Below are positions 1-11,015 of a DNA stretch of 64,000 nucleotides, one piece after another (the stretch's first letter is position 1; every line of letters begins with the position of its first letter). The stretch spans positions 129,001 to 193,000 of the forward strand of contig NC_090153.1 of the NCBI RefSeq assembly GCF_017916325.1, given 5' to 3'. The notes below the pieces were generated by a model. That model was not told where the DNA came from, made no database searches, and saw only the letters and a program-made list of their open reading frames with translations. Source of the stretch: Leishmania martiniquensis (lineage: Eukaryota > Euglenozoa > Kinetoplastea > Trypanosomatida > Trypanosomatidae). Position numbers and translations under genes: made by a program.

Positions 1-572
1 TATCGGGAGCAGATGTATGCCACGTTCGGCTCTGACGGCGACAGCTTCTTTGCGCTGCCGAAGTCGCAAAGCTTCAGCGTGCCCTCTGCCTCATTCACAA
101 GCACGTTGTGTGGCTTGATGTCGCGGTGACACACGTTTACGGAGGGTAGGTGCAGGCACCCGATACTGCGGATCAGCTGAAAGAGGAACACCTTGATCAA
201 TATCGGCGGCGGGGACACTTGGCGGCGGTAGTAGTTTCGGCAGCAGCGGTGCAGCGTATCCGGCACGTACTCCATTACGACATTGAGGTAGATGTCGCGG
301 CGGTCGCGCTCACCGAGGGTGTAGAAGTAGCTCTGGAGCTGAACAATGTTGGGGTGGTGCAGCACGGCGAGGTCCTGCATGATCTGCAGCTCGCGGTTTC
401 GGAAGCGCGGGTCTTGAATAACCTTCTTGATCGCCACGCTCGCCCCTGTCGACTTCTCCTTTCCTAATTGCACCGTGCCGAAGGTACCCTGCCCAGCCAT
501 GCGTTCCACCACGAACCGGTCCATCTCCTTACGACTTCGCTCGTCAGCCGCATCGGCTGCGTTGAGTGACAT
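1..572 (-). CDS. GSK3: Glycogen synthase kinase 3 (GSK-3), N-terminal part; runs off the left edge
   Basis: Ser/Thr kinase of the CMGC group, GSK-3 subfamily. The first 190 residues are visible. They show the Gly-rich loop GQGTFGTV (28-35), the ATP-binding lysine in VAIKK (K49), the catalytic HRDIKPHN (149-156), the DFG motif (170-172) and the activation-loop segment VAYICSR, with the tyrosine (Y186) that is phosphorylated in GSK-3 proteins. The ATG at 570-572 gives a short N-terminus beginning MSLNAADAADERSRK, as in the short GSK-3 form of trypanosomatids. The C-lobe lies outside the window. On the transcribed strand the next gene upstream is the 705-aa unknown protein, about 3.5 kb away. 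A pyrimidine-rich tract (purines at about 671-711 on the plus strand) could direct trans-splicing. The family assignment is very secure; the functional role in this organism is taken from family knowledge. Confidence 0.97.
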   Translation of the reverse strand, partial: MSLNAADAADERSRKEMDRFVVERMAGQGTFGTVQLGKEKSTGASVAIKKVIQDPRFRNRELQIMQDLAVLHHPNIVQLQSYFYTLGERDRRDIYLNVVMEYVPDTLHRCCRNYYRRQVSPPPILIKVFLFQLIRSIGCLHLPSVNVCHRDIKPHNVLVNEAEGTLKLCDFGSAKKLSPSEPNVAYICSR

Positions 573-3500
573 CTTGTCTCGGGGGTGACTGGAAGACGAG
601 GTGGTATTCTTTCTCCTGCTACTGGGGCTGAGCCTGGTAGTGAGCTTCTCGAAGAAGGACGGCGTTGTTGCGAAAAGAAGAGAGAGTAGGGGAAGGGGGG
701 AGGAGGAGGACGTATACACCAATAGGCTGACGACCCCCTCGTTGCGCGGAAACGATGATGCGTGCACACCAACGCAGAGCGTGAGAGCGAGGAACACACG
801 GCCGCGCTACGCGCCGATGCAGAAGGGGACAGGTGAAGAGATACGCTGGCCAGGCTTACACATACACGCACGCGCACGACCTAGTCAACCTGTACACTTC
901 ACATGCACGAGAGGGACAGAGCGGGGGGAGGGAGGGGGCTGAGAGAGGGGCAATGGGAGGGGAGAAGAGCCGCCCGCAGCTGAGACACACACCGACACAG
1001 GCACGACGAGCCCCACAACAGAGAAGGGACGGGCAGCCGGAGCGAGACAACCGAAAGCACACAAGCGGGTAGGCAGAAGAGATCAGCCAGCCGGTGGAAA
1101 GGAGATGAAGAGGGGGAGCGAAACGAAAGGATGATAAAGCGCCGCCTCACACGCAGAAAGGCACACGGAGGGGAGAGGGGGGGGGGGCACGGCGTATTTT
1201 GGAGGACGCGGAGAGAGGGAGACGAGAGAGGGCGAAAGGCTCCTCTGTTCGGGCCCGCCCTTTCCTTCGTCTGGACGTCGATGCGTACCCAGAGTGACCT
1301 CTTGCGTATGCAGCTGTGTTATCACGAATGGCTTTGGTGCATGCGAGCCTCGGTGTGAGCCGAGGAGGAACGATTTCCTTTTCTTGTCTGCCCGTTGAGC
1401 TCTTCTCTATTTGTCTGCGTGAAAGCACTGCCGCTTCAGTGCGCGGACCTCTCGCTTGTGGTGAGACGGTCGTTCGCTCTCTCTCTCTTGCACGGCTGGT
1501 CCCCTGCCCTCCACTGCGCGCCAACAAGGAGCAGAGAGGCGGTGAATGGGGGACGTGAAAATTCGGAGCAGGCACACTCAGTCGCGGAGGAAAGAGAGAG
1601 AGTGGTGTGAGACGTGGCCTCTCTTCTGCTGCTACTTGATCTGTAAGCAGCACAAAGCCCAAAGCCTCCCTCCTGGTTCCGATTATCTGCGTGCACCGGT
1701 ACCACCGGAACGAGAGGGGCGGAGGGCGGGTCAGAGACGCGGCGAGTGCGAAGTGATATAGAGGGAAACCAATACGAGAGAAAAAAGACAAAAAAAAAGA
1801 GCCGGCGCTGGAGGTGTAGGGATACTTTTCTAGACAGCGGGCGATCGCCGATTCAGCTTTAGATTTCTTGTTCGCGTGAGTTTGCGGGCAATCAATTCGA
1901 GCGGTAGGAAGGCGCAAGACGAACAGAAAGGGAGCACGTCACACGCACACGCACAAGCACGTCCACAGAAATTCGGAGATGAGGGAGAGAGGAAGGGGGG
2001 CAGATGGGCAGAAGGGCAGGGACGGGCAGGGGGGGTGCAGGCACAAGTCGAAGGAGAAACGACGAAGAAAAGGAGAGAGGATGTGAAGGGGAGTGGGAAA
2101 AGGCCGAGAGGTGCGCGCGTGACGAGGGTAAAGATCGGAATGTCGCAGGCAGCAGTGGAACGAACGACTTCTTGTTCGATGCGCTGAGCAGCCAAATCCA
2201 AAGCAGTGGTGAGCAAATGAGAAGAGGGCACAATGGAGGGGGACAAGAGGACGGAGGGGCCGAGTTGGAAGAGAAAAGCCTTCAGTCAGCGAGGGAAAAA
2301 AGGGCAGCGGAGGCCCACGCGCACCGGGAGGGAAGCGCCGCAGAGTTTTTTGGGAGGTACCCGTTCCTTGATACGTGCCTGTTGATGCATCGATAGGTGA
2401 GTTCACGCCTCCGTCTCAACATCCGGTATTCCTAATTGTTCGAGCACGTCACTTTCAGCTTTTTGCTGCACGCTAGGAGGCAGAGAAAGAAACGTTGTGA
2501 GGAAAGGGGACGACACAGTCACCACCATGGACTCCAAACTTCTTCTTTCATCTCCTTGATGCCGTCGCCGGTCTCGTACACACACACTGTGCATCGTTTC
2601 ACAAATACTGGTGCACAAGCCTCCTTCGCTCTTCCCACCCGTGTGGCTGGACTCGTCTTCAGAAACGCAAAATTGCCTCTCATGATCCGCAGGAAACCGC
2701 CAAGGTACTTTGAAGAGCGAAAGAGCCGACGAGAGGATTGGGCCATAGAGACGGGCCCAACCCTCGCCTGAAGCGCACCGAAAGGGCTGAGAGTGTGGCA
2801 CCGCCTAGCGCGGTAGCAGAAAGAGCTCATCCACGTAAGCGCACACATGTCTACACACCATTTCAAGAGCGCCGGAGAACTGTAGGGAAGCCTCTCACGT
2901 TTACATATCACAGCGGCACATTAAAAAAAAAACTTGGTACGCCTATTCTCTGCGATGCAGCGCTCCGCTCCCCACACCCCCGCCCGGCCGCTCACACCTC
3001 CCTCGCGTGGGGCGCACCAGCGCCAGCAGCAGCAGCTGGGGAGACGCGCGTTGCAGCCGCGCGTCCGACTCCGTCACCTGTGCACGGCACTTGCCTCCAC
3101 CGCTGCCCCCACCCCCCTTCCCTCCTCACGCTCCGCAGGCTGCCACACAGCAGCTCGCGTGGCGCCGGCCGCCGTCCACCCGGCGCACCCCTTCAGAGGG
3201 GAGGGCGGGTGCGCTCGAGTCACGCGGGCAGCTCGGCTACCACATGGATGGCAAGGGCACGTGCTCCGTCGCGGGTCGCTGCAGGGCAACGCAGCTCACG
3301 ACCTCACCGCAGCCATCCGCGGCGATCCACCGCCCTGAGCGCTCCACGCGGCCAAGGCACTGCCGCCCCGCCACGGCCAGCAGTGGCTCGGCACTGGCGG
3401 GGGATGGGAGGGAATAGGAGAGGGGGGAGGCGGCGGCTCGGCGTCTCCAGACGCAGCGTGTGGGGCCCGGGACACCCGGGAAGGCACCGCGCACGGAGGC

Positions 3501-4123
3501 GCGCTCTTCCGCCACCGGGGAGCCGCACACCTCAGCGGAGGGAGGAGGGTGAAGAAAACGTCCCTGTCTAGCTGATGCCTCACTCTGGCATGGGGCGCAC
3601 ACGCACTGGTGCACCACGTGAGTAGGAGGAGTGGCCATTGAGAAGCGCGGAGGCCGTTACTGCCAAAGGGGCGGGACGGCCCAGGCGATGAGCAACAGAA
3701 AGCAGAAAGAGAGGAAACGGGCAAACAATACGGAAAGGCTCAAGGCGAGTCGAGTGGGCACCCGGCCGGTGCATGTGTGCGTGCCGGCGAAGCGAGAGGC
3801 TCACACCCCAGCAAAGGATTCGCCTGGCCCGTGAAGATTCAGAGGCGGAAATCGAGGATAGGGGGTCAGAGGTCACTGCCCTCTCACGCGTATGGCCTGC
3901 AAAGAACAGACATCGTGAGGGAAGAGCAAACGAAAAAGAGAGAGAAGGGAGGACGCCGGCGGCGATTGCAAGCATGCATGACGGCGGCCTCATCGGTACC
4001 GTCCACCAAAGCAGCGGCATGCATGAAAACTCGTTCTGCTCATGCTACCATCTCACTCACCTTGTGCCTTTGAGCCCCTCTTCGCGTAGCACACCGACGT
4101 GCTTTTCATCCAACCTAAGTCGC
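573..4123. other. Intergenic region, GSK-3 to 705-aa gene
   Basis: There is no credible gene in these 3.5 kb. The ORFs present are arginine/serine-rich or leucine/serine-rich readings of purine or pyrimidine tracts. Visible contents are a purine-rich run at about 671-711 (candidate polypyrimidine tract for GSK-3 on the minus strand), further purine-rich runs around 1070-1225 and 1985-2110, an A-rich run at 2923-2932, and repeat copy A at 2948-3550. Most of the stretch should be the 3'UTR of the 705-aa gene and the 5' region of GSK-3. Confidence 0.7.
2948..3550 (+). repeat. Dispersed GC-rich repeat, copy A (long-tail group)
   Basis: One of five near-identical copies in the window. From the segment beginning CTCACACCTCCCTCGCGTGG onwards it matches copy B almost base for base; one difference seen is GGGACACCCGGG against GGGACATCCGGG. 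It lacks the first 60 or so bases found in B, C and D, and has a deletion of about 19-20 bp soon after its start. It ends with the long tail through the segment CACCTCAGCGGAGGGAGGAGGG. Plus is used as the reference orientation; the true sense of the element is unknown. No transposase or reverse transcriptase is encoded. A SIDER-like short retroposon is possible but unproven. Confidence 0.9.
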
Positions 4124-6241
4124 CTAGCTGTTGTAGACGACGCGCAGGTATAGCAGCGGCTTTGTTGCCGAGCGCACATCGATCTCTGTCATCGCGAACG
4201 GCAGCAAGACATCTACTATGACTTTCGGCACCGCCGAAACCGTAATCTGCGCAGCAGTCCACTGTCTGCACAACTCCTCGGCAGGGGCCGCCCGTTGCAT
4301 CGCGGTCCCCACACGCTGCAGGAAAGCCTTGCCCTCTTTCTCGATTCGCCCTTCTTCTGCAACCACAGCCGACGTCCCCAGCTGCTCCAGGCGCTGTAAA
4401 CTTTGCGCGACGTACGCTGCAACACGCAAGTTGGCCGCCGCTACGTCCGGAGGAAGGTCAATCACCGGCGCGCACGGTGGCGCACGAGGACACCCACCCA
4501 CACCGTTCTCTGCTGCCAAGGTGATGCCAGTGCATGGGTGATAGGGTCGATAGACCTCCACCACAAGCTCGCTGAACAGCTTCAAGCCCAGACTGATCTT
4601 CGACTTCGGCGACATGAACGTGTCGAGCGCGCTGCTGCGGGAAGTCGGTGGAAGACGCTGGTTGCTGCTGAAGGCGCGATTCAGAATCTCGAGGAAGGTT
4701 GTCGGGGCTCGCAGCACTTTAATGGTCATGTTCACAGCATCGGGGTCGTCGCCTGGAGGAACAACCAGCGGATTCGGGGCTGAAAACTGCTGCAGCAGCG
4801 CACGAGTAAAGCGTAGTGCCGCCCTTTTTGTGCCCTGTCCCGGCGACACATGACTTGCGGGGACTTTTGGTATGAGCATCTCCACGTCGACGGTGGTGCC
4901 AAAGACTGCCAGTGCATGAAGAATGTGATAAATCGGCTCTAGTGCCGTCTCCTTTCCCTCCCTGCGGCCTGCAGAGGGTGCGGTGGACGGATGATGCGCG
5001 CCGCAGCCGCCGCTACCCGACCCGCCAGCCTCCATAAGGCCTTGATGCACGGCAATGCGATGCAACGCCTCGAAAAATTGCAGGCCGATCGCAGTGTAGT
5101 CGACAGCGGATTCCCCATCGCCGAGAGCGTCTCCAATGCGCCGTGCCAGCGGCGTGAGCACGTGGTGAATCAGGTAGGCGCGCTGCGCCGGGTCTTCCAG
5201 CAGCTGAAGAAGTGGCGCCAGTGCCGAGATGTGCAGCGGCACACTTAACGCCGCCTCGACCTGCGCAAGGGTGCAGGGAGCGCCAGCGGAGTTGAAGGCA
5301 GCCTGCGGCACGGGTCGCACCTGGGTGCGTGGCTGAACCAGGTGCAGAAGAATTTCAATAGCTGCAGAGAGCTCACCGTTGGGGTTGTCGCCGGTGTTCC
5401 ACGGAGCAGAGGTACGGGTTGTGTTGCAGAGCTCCGCCATCGTCTCTGCCAAGAAGGTCTGCAGACTGCTTGTCATCTGCGCACATGCGGTCGCTGCATC
5501 TGCTAACGGTTGTCCCGTCTGCGACGACTGCACGTGCACAAACGCCGTGATGCGCATGATGTCCAGCTGGTCTTCGGTGTCTATTCGATCCGCTACGCTG
5601 AGCTCGTGGAGAAGCGAGATGGTAATGCGACCGTACTGCTTGTTTGGAATTGCTCGCAGTTTGGGTGCTGCGGCAAAGCCGATTCCTTTGCTGTCGTAGC
5701 GGTACGGCGTCCACGCCGGCACCTGCGCCTGCCGAGCGGCGCACGAGTCACAGCTGCTGAAATGCTTCCGCGCCCACTGTCGCACGCCGCGAACGTCATT
5801 GGGAAACAGCACGAGGATGCCCGTAGTACGCACGGCAGATGTGTTGCTGGTCATGAGGGCCGAAACGCGCCCCGGCTCCTTAGGCGTCAGCGCTTGCGCC
5901 GCAGCGGCCGCCAGCTTCTGCAGAACGGAGGTGCCGAGCGAGAACGCCGGATCCTCTAACTTTTCCTGCAGACTGTACAAGAAACCGTCAAGAAGGTCAG
6001 AACCAGTATTGAAGGTCATGCGCTGCGCGCCCCCGGCCGCTTCCGCAGCCAAGCATTCGCCCTTCGCTACACGCAGCTCCGTGACACGGGTGATGAGGTC
6101 TGTGAAGGCCTCCTGCTGCTCGGCCAGCACTGCCTGAAAGGTGCGCGTTTGTTCGGCCAGATGCGCCATGGCCACTGCATGCGCGTCCTGCTCTGCCTTT
6201 ATCTGCTTTCGCAGCTCCTCCACACTCACAGGCGCACTCAT
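4124..6241 (-). CDS. Conserved-looking protein of unknown function, 705 aa
   Basis: The product is not recognised. The chosen start is the ATG at 6239-6241 (MSAPVSVEELRKQ). An upstream in-frame extension of 37 residues is dominated by hydrophobic/serine runs translated from a pyrimidine tract, so it is more likely leader sequence. Residues 5 to about 55 are rich in E, Q, A and K and look like a coiled coil. The rest is a mostly helical globular sequence with conserved-looking hydrophobic patches, for example QYGRITISLLHELSV and KISLGLKLFSELVVEVYRP. A Gly/Ser/His-rich low-complexity linker lies near the middle. No signal peptide or transmembrane segment is evident. Codon use and length support a real gene; the function is unknown. 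A cytoplasmic trafficking or scaffold role would be a guess. Confidence 0.85.
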   Translation of the reverse strand: MSAPVSVEELRKQIKAEQDAHAVAMAHLAEQTRTFQAVLAEQQEAFTDLITRVTELRVAKGECLAAEAAGGAQRMTFNTGSDLLDGFLYSLQEKLEDPAFSLGTSVLQKLAAAAAQALTPKEPGRVSALMTSNTSAVRTTGILVLFPNDVRGVRQWARKHFSSCDSCAARQAQVPAWTPYRYDSKGIGFAAAPKLRAIPNKQYGRITISLLHELSVADRIDTEDQLDIMRITAFVHVQSSQTGQPLADAATACAQMTSSLQTFLAETMAELCNTTRTSAPWNTGDNPNGELSAAIEILLHLVQPRTQVRPVPQAAFNSAGAPCTLAQVEAALSVPLHISALAPLLQLLEDPAQRAYLIHHVLTPLARRIGDALGDGESAVDYTAIGLQFFEALHRIAVHQGLMEAGGSGSGGCGAHHPSTAPSAGRREGKETALEPIYHILHALAVFGTTVDVEMLIPKVPASHVSPGQGTKRAALRFTRALLQQFSAPNPLVVPPGDDPDAVNMTIKVLRAPTTFLEILNRAFSSNQRLPPTSRSSALDTFMSPKSKISLGLKLFSELVVEVYRPYHPCTGITLAAENGVGGCPRAPPCAPVIDLPPDVAAANLRVAAYVAQSLQRLEQLGTSAVVAEEGRIEKEGKAFLQRVGTAMQRAAPAEELCRQWTAAQITVSAVPKVIVDVLLPFAMTEIDVRSATKPLLYLRVVYNS

Positions 6242-8137
6242 TGTCAACGGCCGTAGATGCAGCAGCGACAGACACACACACACAGGGAGAGAGAGAGATG
6301 GAAAGGAAAGCACGCGCGACACGAGCACTCTCGAACCCAAAGCAACTGACAATCTGCGAGCGTCACAAGGTCCTTTTTTTTCTTCTTCCGCAAGAATGGT
6401 GGGCGTACGCGTGTGTGCCTCCGCTGTGACTTGCCCACGACAGAGAGGTGCGAGACAAACAAAAAAATAAAGGAAGCAGTACGTTTTCTATGAAGAGCAA
6501 ACTGCAGCAGCGGGTAATGGGTGTGCGCACGTCTTTCGGAGCACTACAGGGAGGGAAAGAGAGCGGGCGTGCCTCTGTCCGGTGAAGATACAGAGCGAGC
6601 AGGAGTGCACACACAGACACGCCCATAAGGGCAAAGACAGCGATGCAAGCAAGCGAGAAAGAGCGGCACAAAGGTCGTACCAGTGCCGCCGCCACAGACT
6701 CAGCAAAGAATATTGAAGGAGGTGGAGGAGTGAAGTTAAGAGCACAAGTCCAACGAGATGCAGAAAAGCGCGTGTCGGTGCTGGAGAACGATTTCGAGCG
6801 CACACGGGATGGCACGACTGTCAAGGCGGAGTGCAGAGGCGAGGGCGGCTCGAAGATCCAGCGGGGCTGAGGTTGGTCAAGAATGCAGGCATGGGTGAGC
6901 TGGTCCTTTCTTTCCACCTCGGCGCACCGCCTCTGCATGGGTGCGTGGCAGTGCAACCGTGCATTCCGCGGTGTGTGTGTGTGTGTGTTCAGCATGCACA
7001 GAAGGGTTTTGCCCATGTTTTTTTTCTTGCTTTCCTGCCCCCACTGCCGTGTCGGCCACGCCCACTCCCGATGAGGAGGCCGATGTGCGAAGGCAAATCA
7101 CCGATGGAGAGACGACGAGGGAAGGTGGACGAAGGGCTGGAAGAGCCACGAGCCGCGGGGAGAGGAGGTGGAATGAGGATCGGCCAGCTGGGGGACGAAT
7201 TGTATCCAAAGGCCGATCGTTAGAGCGAGGCGCCCCCATGGGGGCGTGTGGCGGGTGTGCAAGGCGAGGAGGAGAGATCGGAGAGAGCATCGAAGCAACT
7301 CCAAGCGAAAAGAGATGGCGATGACGTTACAACTGTGGAGAGCAGAAAAGACGACAGAGGCGAAGGGCAGAGGTCTCGGTCTATGCGGCACATCACCTCA
7401 CCCACACGCACACACACACGGGGGGGGGGGGGGTAAAGGGTTGCTTGCGTAGAGACCGTGAAGTGGGGCGGGCAATCGATAACAGCAGCAGCAGCAGCCA
7501 AGACAAGGGAGAGAGCTGGGACTCCCTGCCCTTGACCCTCACACCACCTCACTAAGCCGCTGAATTCACTCGCATAGGCGTACCGAAATCACTGCAAGAG
7601 GAGACGGGGGAGCACAAAGACGCACAAGAGGGGCCGAAAAGCACAAGGAGGACTTCTCCATCCTCATCCAGCTGATACAGGATGCGCGTGTCTGCGCGCA
7701 ACGCATACGCCAGCGATAGCGCACACAGATGGTAAAACGGGAGCGTCCAACCGAAGGGAAAAAGGGAGGGAGACACGAACAAGACGGAGAGCTGAGAGAA
7801 GCGGTTATTATCACAGCTGTGACAGGGGGGAAGGTGCAGGTGGTGGTGCCACACCCATGGCATCCATCACAGCGCGTGTCTGCGCGCATGTGCGCGTGTG
7901 CGTCTGACGGTAAGTGCCTTCGACGTACTCCATATGGTACGAAGAGCAATAGAAAAAGTGTGGCGGAAAGGGGGGAGACAGAGAGAGCCAAAGAGAGAGG
8001 CGCTGCCAGTGGGGCACCCCGGCAAAGACGACGGTCGGAGGGGAGAGGGGGAGGAGGAGGCGTGCCGCGGCGTCGGTTAGAAAACCCGATACAGCGCCTG
8101 GTCAAGAGGAGCACATTGGGCCTTATAGGCAAAGCTG
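6242..8137. other. Intergenic region, 705-aa gene to CoaE gene
   Basis: No gene was recognised. Directly right of the 705-aa start lies a CA repeat followed by a GA-rich run (6269-6309), which on the minus strand is a pyrimidine tract fit for trans-splicing. Other contents are a GT repeat at about 6972-6988, a T-rich run at 7016-7026, the (CA)n plus G14 tract at 7403-7433, a short (AGC)n at 7484-7498, and purine-rich runs at 7960-8065. Confidence 0.65.
7403..7433. repeat. CA-repeat joined to a run of 14 G
   Basis: A CA-rich microsatellite (7403-7419) passes directly into 14 consecutive G (7420-7433). Such runs are prone to length variation and assembly error. It lies in the 3'UTR region of the dephospho-CoA kinase gene. 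Confidence 0.9.
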
Positions 8138-9148
8138 TTACAGGTGAACAGCGATCTTGTTTCTCCAGAACCGATCGAAGGCCGCCTCCGTTTCTTTGAG
8201 CCCCTCCGCCAGACTCACCTGCGTGGTATCGAAGACCTCAATGTCCCCCTTGTAAGGCAGGTGGCGCAGCTTACGCAGCTTCTGCTCTACATCTAGCTGA
8301 CTAGCCACGCGCCGCTCGGCGGCTTCCCGGCTGATGTGATTGCGCATCATCACCCGATCAATTGCCGTCGCCGGACTGCAGTGTGTCATCCAGAGATCGG
8401 TGGTCAGTTCGAGCACCTCGGTCATCTCACACAGCAAGGCCGCCTCGATAATGACCAGCCCGACGGTCGGCGCTGTCACAGCGGCGGCATCAGAGGCCGT
8501 TGACGGCGACGGAGACGGCGGCGCAGCGGCGGTGGGCGGCCTCGCACTAGAGGGCGAGCTCCTGGCCGGTTCCGTAAAAGGCGGGTATGTTGGCCTGAGA
8601 CTCGCACACACCTTTTCGTACTCGGCCTTGATAGCGGCCGTGATGTATGGCCAGCAAATGGAGTTCAGCTCCTGCAGTTTTCGCTCCTCAGAAAAAACGA
8701 TCTCACCAAGTACACGGCGATCAATGCGGGGCTCCGCCTTTCCTGATGGCGCGGCATCACCACTGCCACGGCCCGCCCCCGACAGCCCTGGGGCCGAGGA
8801 ACTTGCTGTATGACCCGCTGGTTCAACTGGCGCCGGCGCCGACAGGACAGCAGTGCCGAAGTGCTGCAGCAAGTCGTAGTAGCACGGCTTGCCAGGCTCG
8901 TAGATGTAATGGCCGACCAGGTCAGCGTTGATGTAATGCACTCTCACCCTGGAAGACGGGATCGCCTGCGGGCGCACCTCTCTATCACAGTCCAGGTCAG
9001 AAGGTGGGCTTGCGCTGTACTCCACAGCGCCGGTAGCAGTGCTAACATGCTGTTGCCGCTGCTGCGCCACCTCCACAAGGCGCTTGCAACGGGAAGTCTT
9101 TCCACTCGCAATGGTGCCGGTGAAGCCGATGGTGCGAATGGCCTTCAT
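8138..9148 (-). CDS. COAE: Dephospho-CoA kinase, 336 aa
   Basis: Predicted to phosphorylate the 3'-hydroxyl of dephospho-CoA, the last step of coenzyme A synthesis. The start at 9146-9148 puts the P-loop at residues 8-19 (GFTGTIASGKTS), as usual for CoaE. Further family marks are INADLVGHYIYEPG (substrate/metal region), a segment of the form IDRRVLGEIVFSEERK followed by LNSICWPYI, and a C-terminal DLWMTHCSPATAIDRVMMR with RVASQ. A hydrophilic P/S/A-rich insert (around residues 210-240), just before VGLVIIEAALL, makes it longer than bacterial enzymes of about 200 aa. An in-frame extension upstream (170 residues) is Arg/Ser-rich, has no domain and was not used. No PPAT domain is present, so this is a monofunctional kinase, unlike animal CoA synthase. 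Confidence 0.93.
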   Translation of the reverse strand: MKAIRTIGFTGTIASGKTSRCKRLVEVAQQRQQHVSTATGAVEYSASPPSDLDCDREVRPQAIPSSRVRVHYINADLVGHYIYEPGKPCYYDLLQHFGTAVLSAPAPVEPAGHTASSSAPGLSGAGRGSGDAAPSGKAEPRIDRRVLGEIVFSEERKLQELNSICWPYITAAIKAEYEKVCASLRPTYPPFTEPARSSPSSARPPTAAAPPSPSPSTASDAAAVTAPTVGLVIIEAALLCEMTEVLELTTDLWMTHCSPATAIDRVMMRNHISREAAERRVASQLDVEQKLRKLRHLPYKGDIEVFDTTQVSLAEGLKETEAAFDRFWRNKIAVHL

Positions 9149-11015
9149 CGCGACGGCACGCACCCCTCTGCGGGGACGTTTTTGACGGCAATCCGCCGCT
9201 AGATGATAGAGATAGAGAGAAAGACTCGCAGCGAGGGAAAACGCGCCAGATACAGTGCCTCGCACGGCTGTGGAAGGGAGCCCGAAGTTACGTATGACGG
9301 AGATGAAAAAGAGGTGACTAATAGAAGCGCGAAAGACGCGAGCCTTGTTGGAAGAGCGCCGTCTCACCCCTCCCCGTCTCCTCACCTGTGCGTCGCGCAG
9401 GGCAGCGCCAGCGTCCGTCCGCAGGCGAAGATGACGTGAGCCGAGTAGAGTGCGCGCGTTGGCGTATTCGTTGTTTATTTGTGTAAAACTTGATATGTTA
9501 GGGTCTCGTTCTTCTACTTGACCGTTACGAAGAAGAGAGTCAGGGGGAGGGGTGGGAGAGGTGTGCTCTCCACGTGCGGCGGACGCAACAGAGTTGACGA
9601 GCAGATGATGGGAGAAAACGCAGGCGAGAATGCGATGGCGGCGGGCGAAGGCATTCAACAGAAATAACGAGAAAAAAATTAATAATAAAAGAGGGAACAG
9701 TCACAGAAAAGAGAGACAGAGCCGAGGCACCCGTTGATAACTTTGAGGCCGACCGCGACAATCAGTGTTGCAACTCCCCCTGGCGAAGATCGCAGAAAAG
9801 CGTCGACCGCACCGGGGCGGGTGGGCCGGCGCCGCTGCTCGTCGACAGAAACGACAAGGTTGCCAAGCCGACCTGCGCAGCTCTGGGAAAGGAGGAGCAC
9901 GAGGCACCCTCCCATCGTCCACGAAAGGCACACACACACACAGAGCGAGAGAGGGAGAGGGAGAGGGAGGGGAAGATGGAAGAGAGAGAGAGCGGCAGGA
10001 GAAGAAAAGTGCTCAGGGGCATCGACGCCAGCAGAATTGAAAGAAAAATGAGGTACGCTACAGTATCGCATCGGCTGGTTGCGGCTCGCCTTCCCCCGTA
10101 AATTCGACCCCCTTCCATCGTCTCGGATGTGCCCCCAAGTGTGCCAAAACCGCACAAGACGTTCGCTATCGGGGCGCTTCGCCCCCGCTTTCTTAGATGC
10201 TTTTCTGTTATTCATCTCTTGTCCATTAGGTCACGCGGTCCTTATCTGCTTATTCGATCCTCATCCGCATCACCCTCACCCTCCTGCGCACACAGATGTA
10301 CACTACACACGCAGACAGACGTGCATGCGCACCCTACCGAGCGCGAGAAGGGGGGGGAAGAAAAATTAAAAAAAGGAAACGACGATGAGAGGGGCACTGG
10401 GTCGGCATCGGCGCATTTCGCTGGCACCTAGAAAAACGTTTATCGCTGCGTTCGTCTTCGCTCCGTTTTCAGTGGTCGACCGCTAACCTCTGTCACTGCT
10501 TTTTTTTCTCGCCGATGCACTGAATACGCAGACACACATGTATGCATATATATATATATGCATACATGTGTGTCTGTATTGGCTCCGATTGGCTAAAGCA
10601 CATGCCAACAACAGACAGAAAAGGCGGAGAGAGAGAGGAGGGGAGAGGGAAGAAAGCGTGGGGGAGGGGGAATCAGCACACAAAATACTCAGTCACACAT
10701 GCATGCACCATGTGCGCACATTACTGTGCAAGATATTATGAAAGTCAGAGGCAGCGCGGCGCAATTGTACGGACTGCATGACGGCGAGTCACAGCTCCTC
10801 TGCACAAGCATGCTCACCTGCACACACACACATACACACGGTGGGGGGAGGCATGGAGGACAGGAGGACAGGAGGGAAAAAAGGGATAAGGCGACATGCA
10901 TAGCCAGAAGGGGGGTGAATAGTCGAACAGGAAACGACGTCCAGAGATCCCTCAAGCCGTGCAGCTGAGCGGTATGCGATGAGGCGGCAGTACCCCTCCG
11001 TAGTGCGCCAGATGA
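9149..11015. other. Intergenic region, CoaE to NTF2/RRM gene
   Basis: No gene was recognised. Right of the CoaE start is a GA-rich stretch (9200-9227), a candidate minus-strand pyrimidine tract. Around 9660-9690 the sequence is A/T-rich. A CA repeat plus GA-rich block sits at 9930-10000, and a perfect 48-bp palindrome at 10529-10576. A CA-repeat and purine block is at 10820-10880. Confidence 0.65.
10529..10576. repeat. Perfect 48-bp palindrome, no spacer
   Basis: The left half CAGACACACATGTATGCATA, followed by TATA, is the exact reverse complement of the right half; the centre lies between 10552 and 10553. All 24 pairs match. As RNA it would form a 24-bp hairpin; as DNA it could extrude a cruciform. 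It lies between the CoaE start and the stop of the NTF2/RRM gene, within transcribed intergenic sequence. Confidence 0.97.

Noticed and set aside
1147..1917. 256-codon minus-strand reading between GSK-3 and the 705-aa gene
   Set aside because: Arg/Ser/Pro/Leu-rich translation of purine-pyrimidine tracts with competing frames; no motif.
8138..9658. 506-residue version of dephospho-CoA kinase
   Set aside because: The extra 170 residues have no domain, and the P-loop sits at the usual distance from the later ATG.
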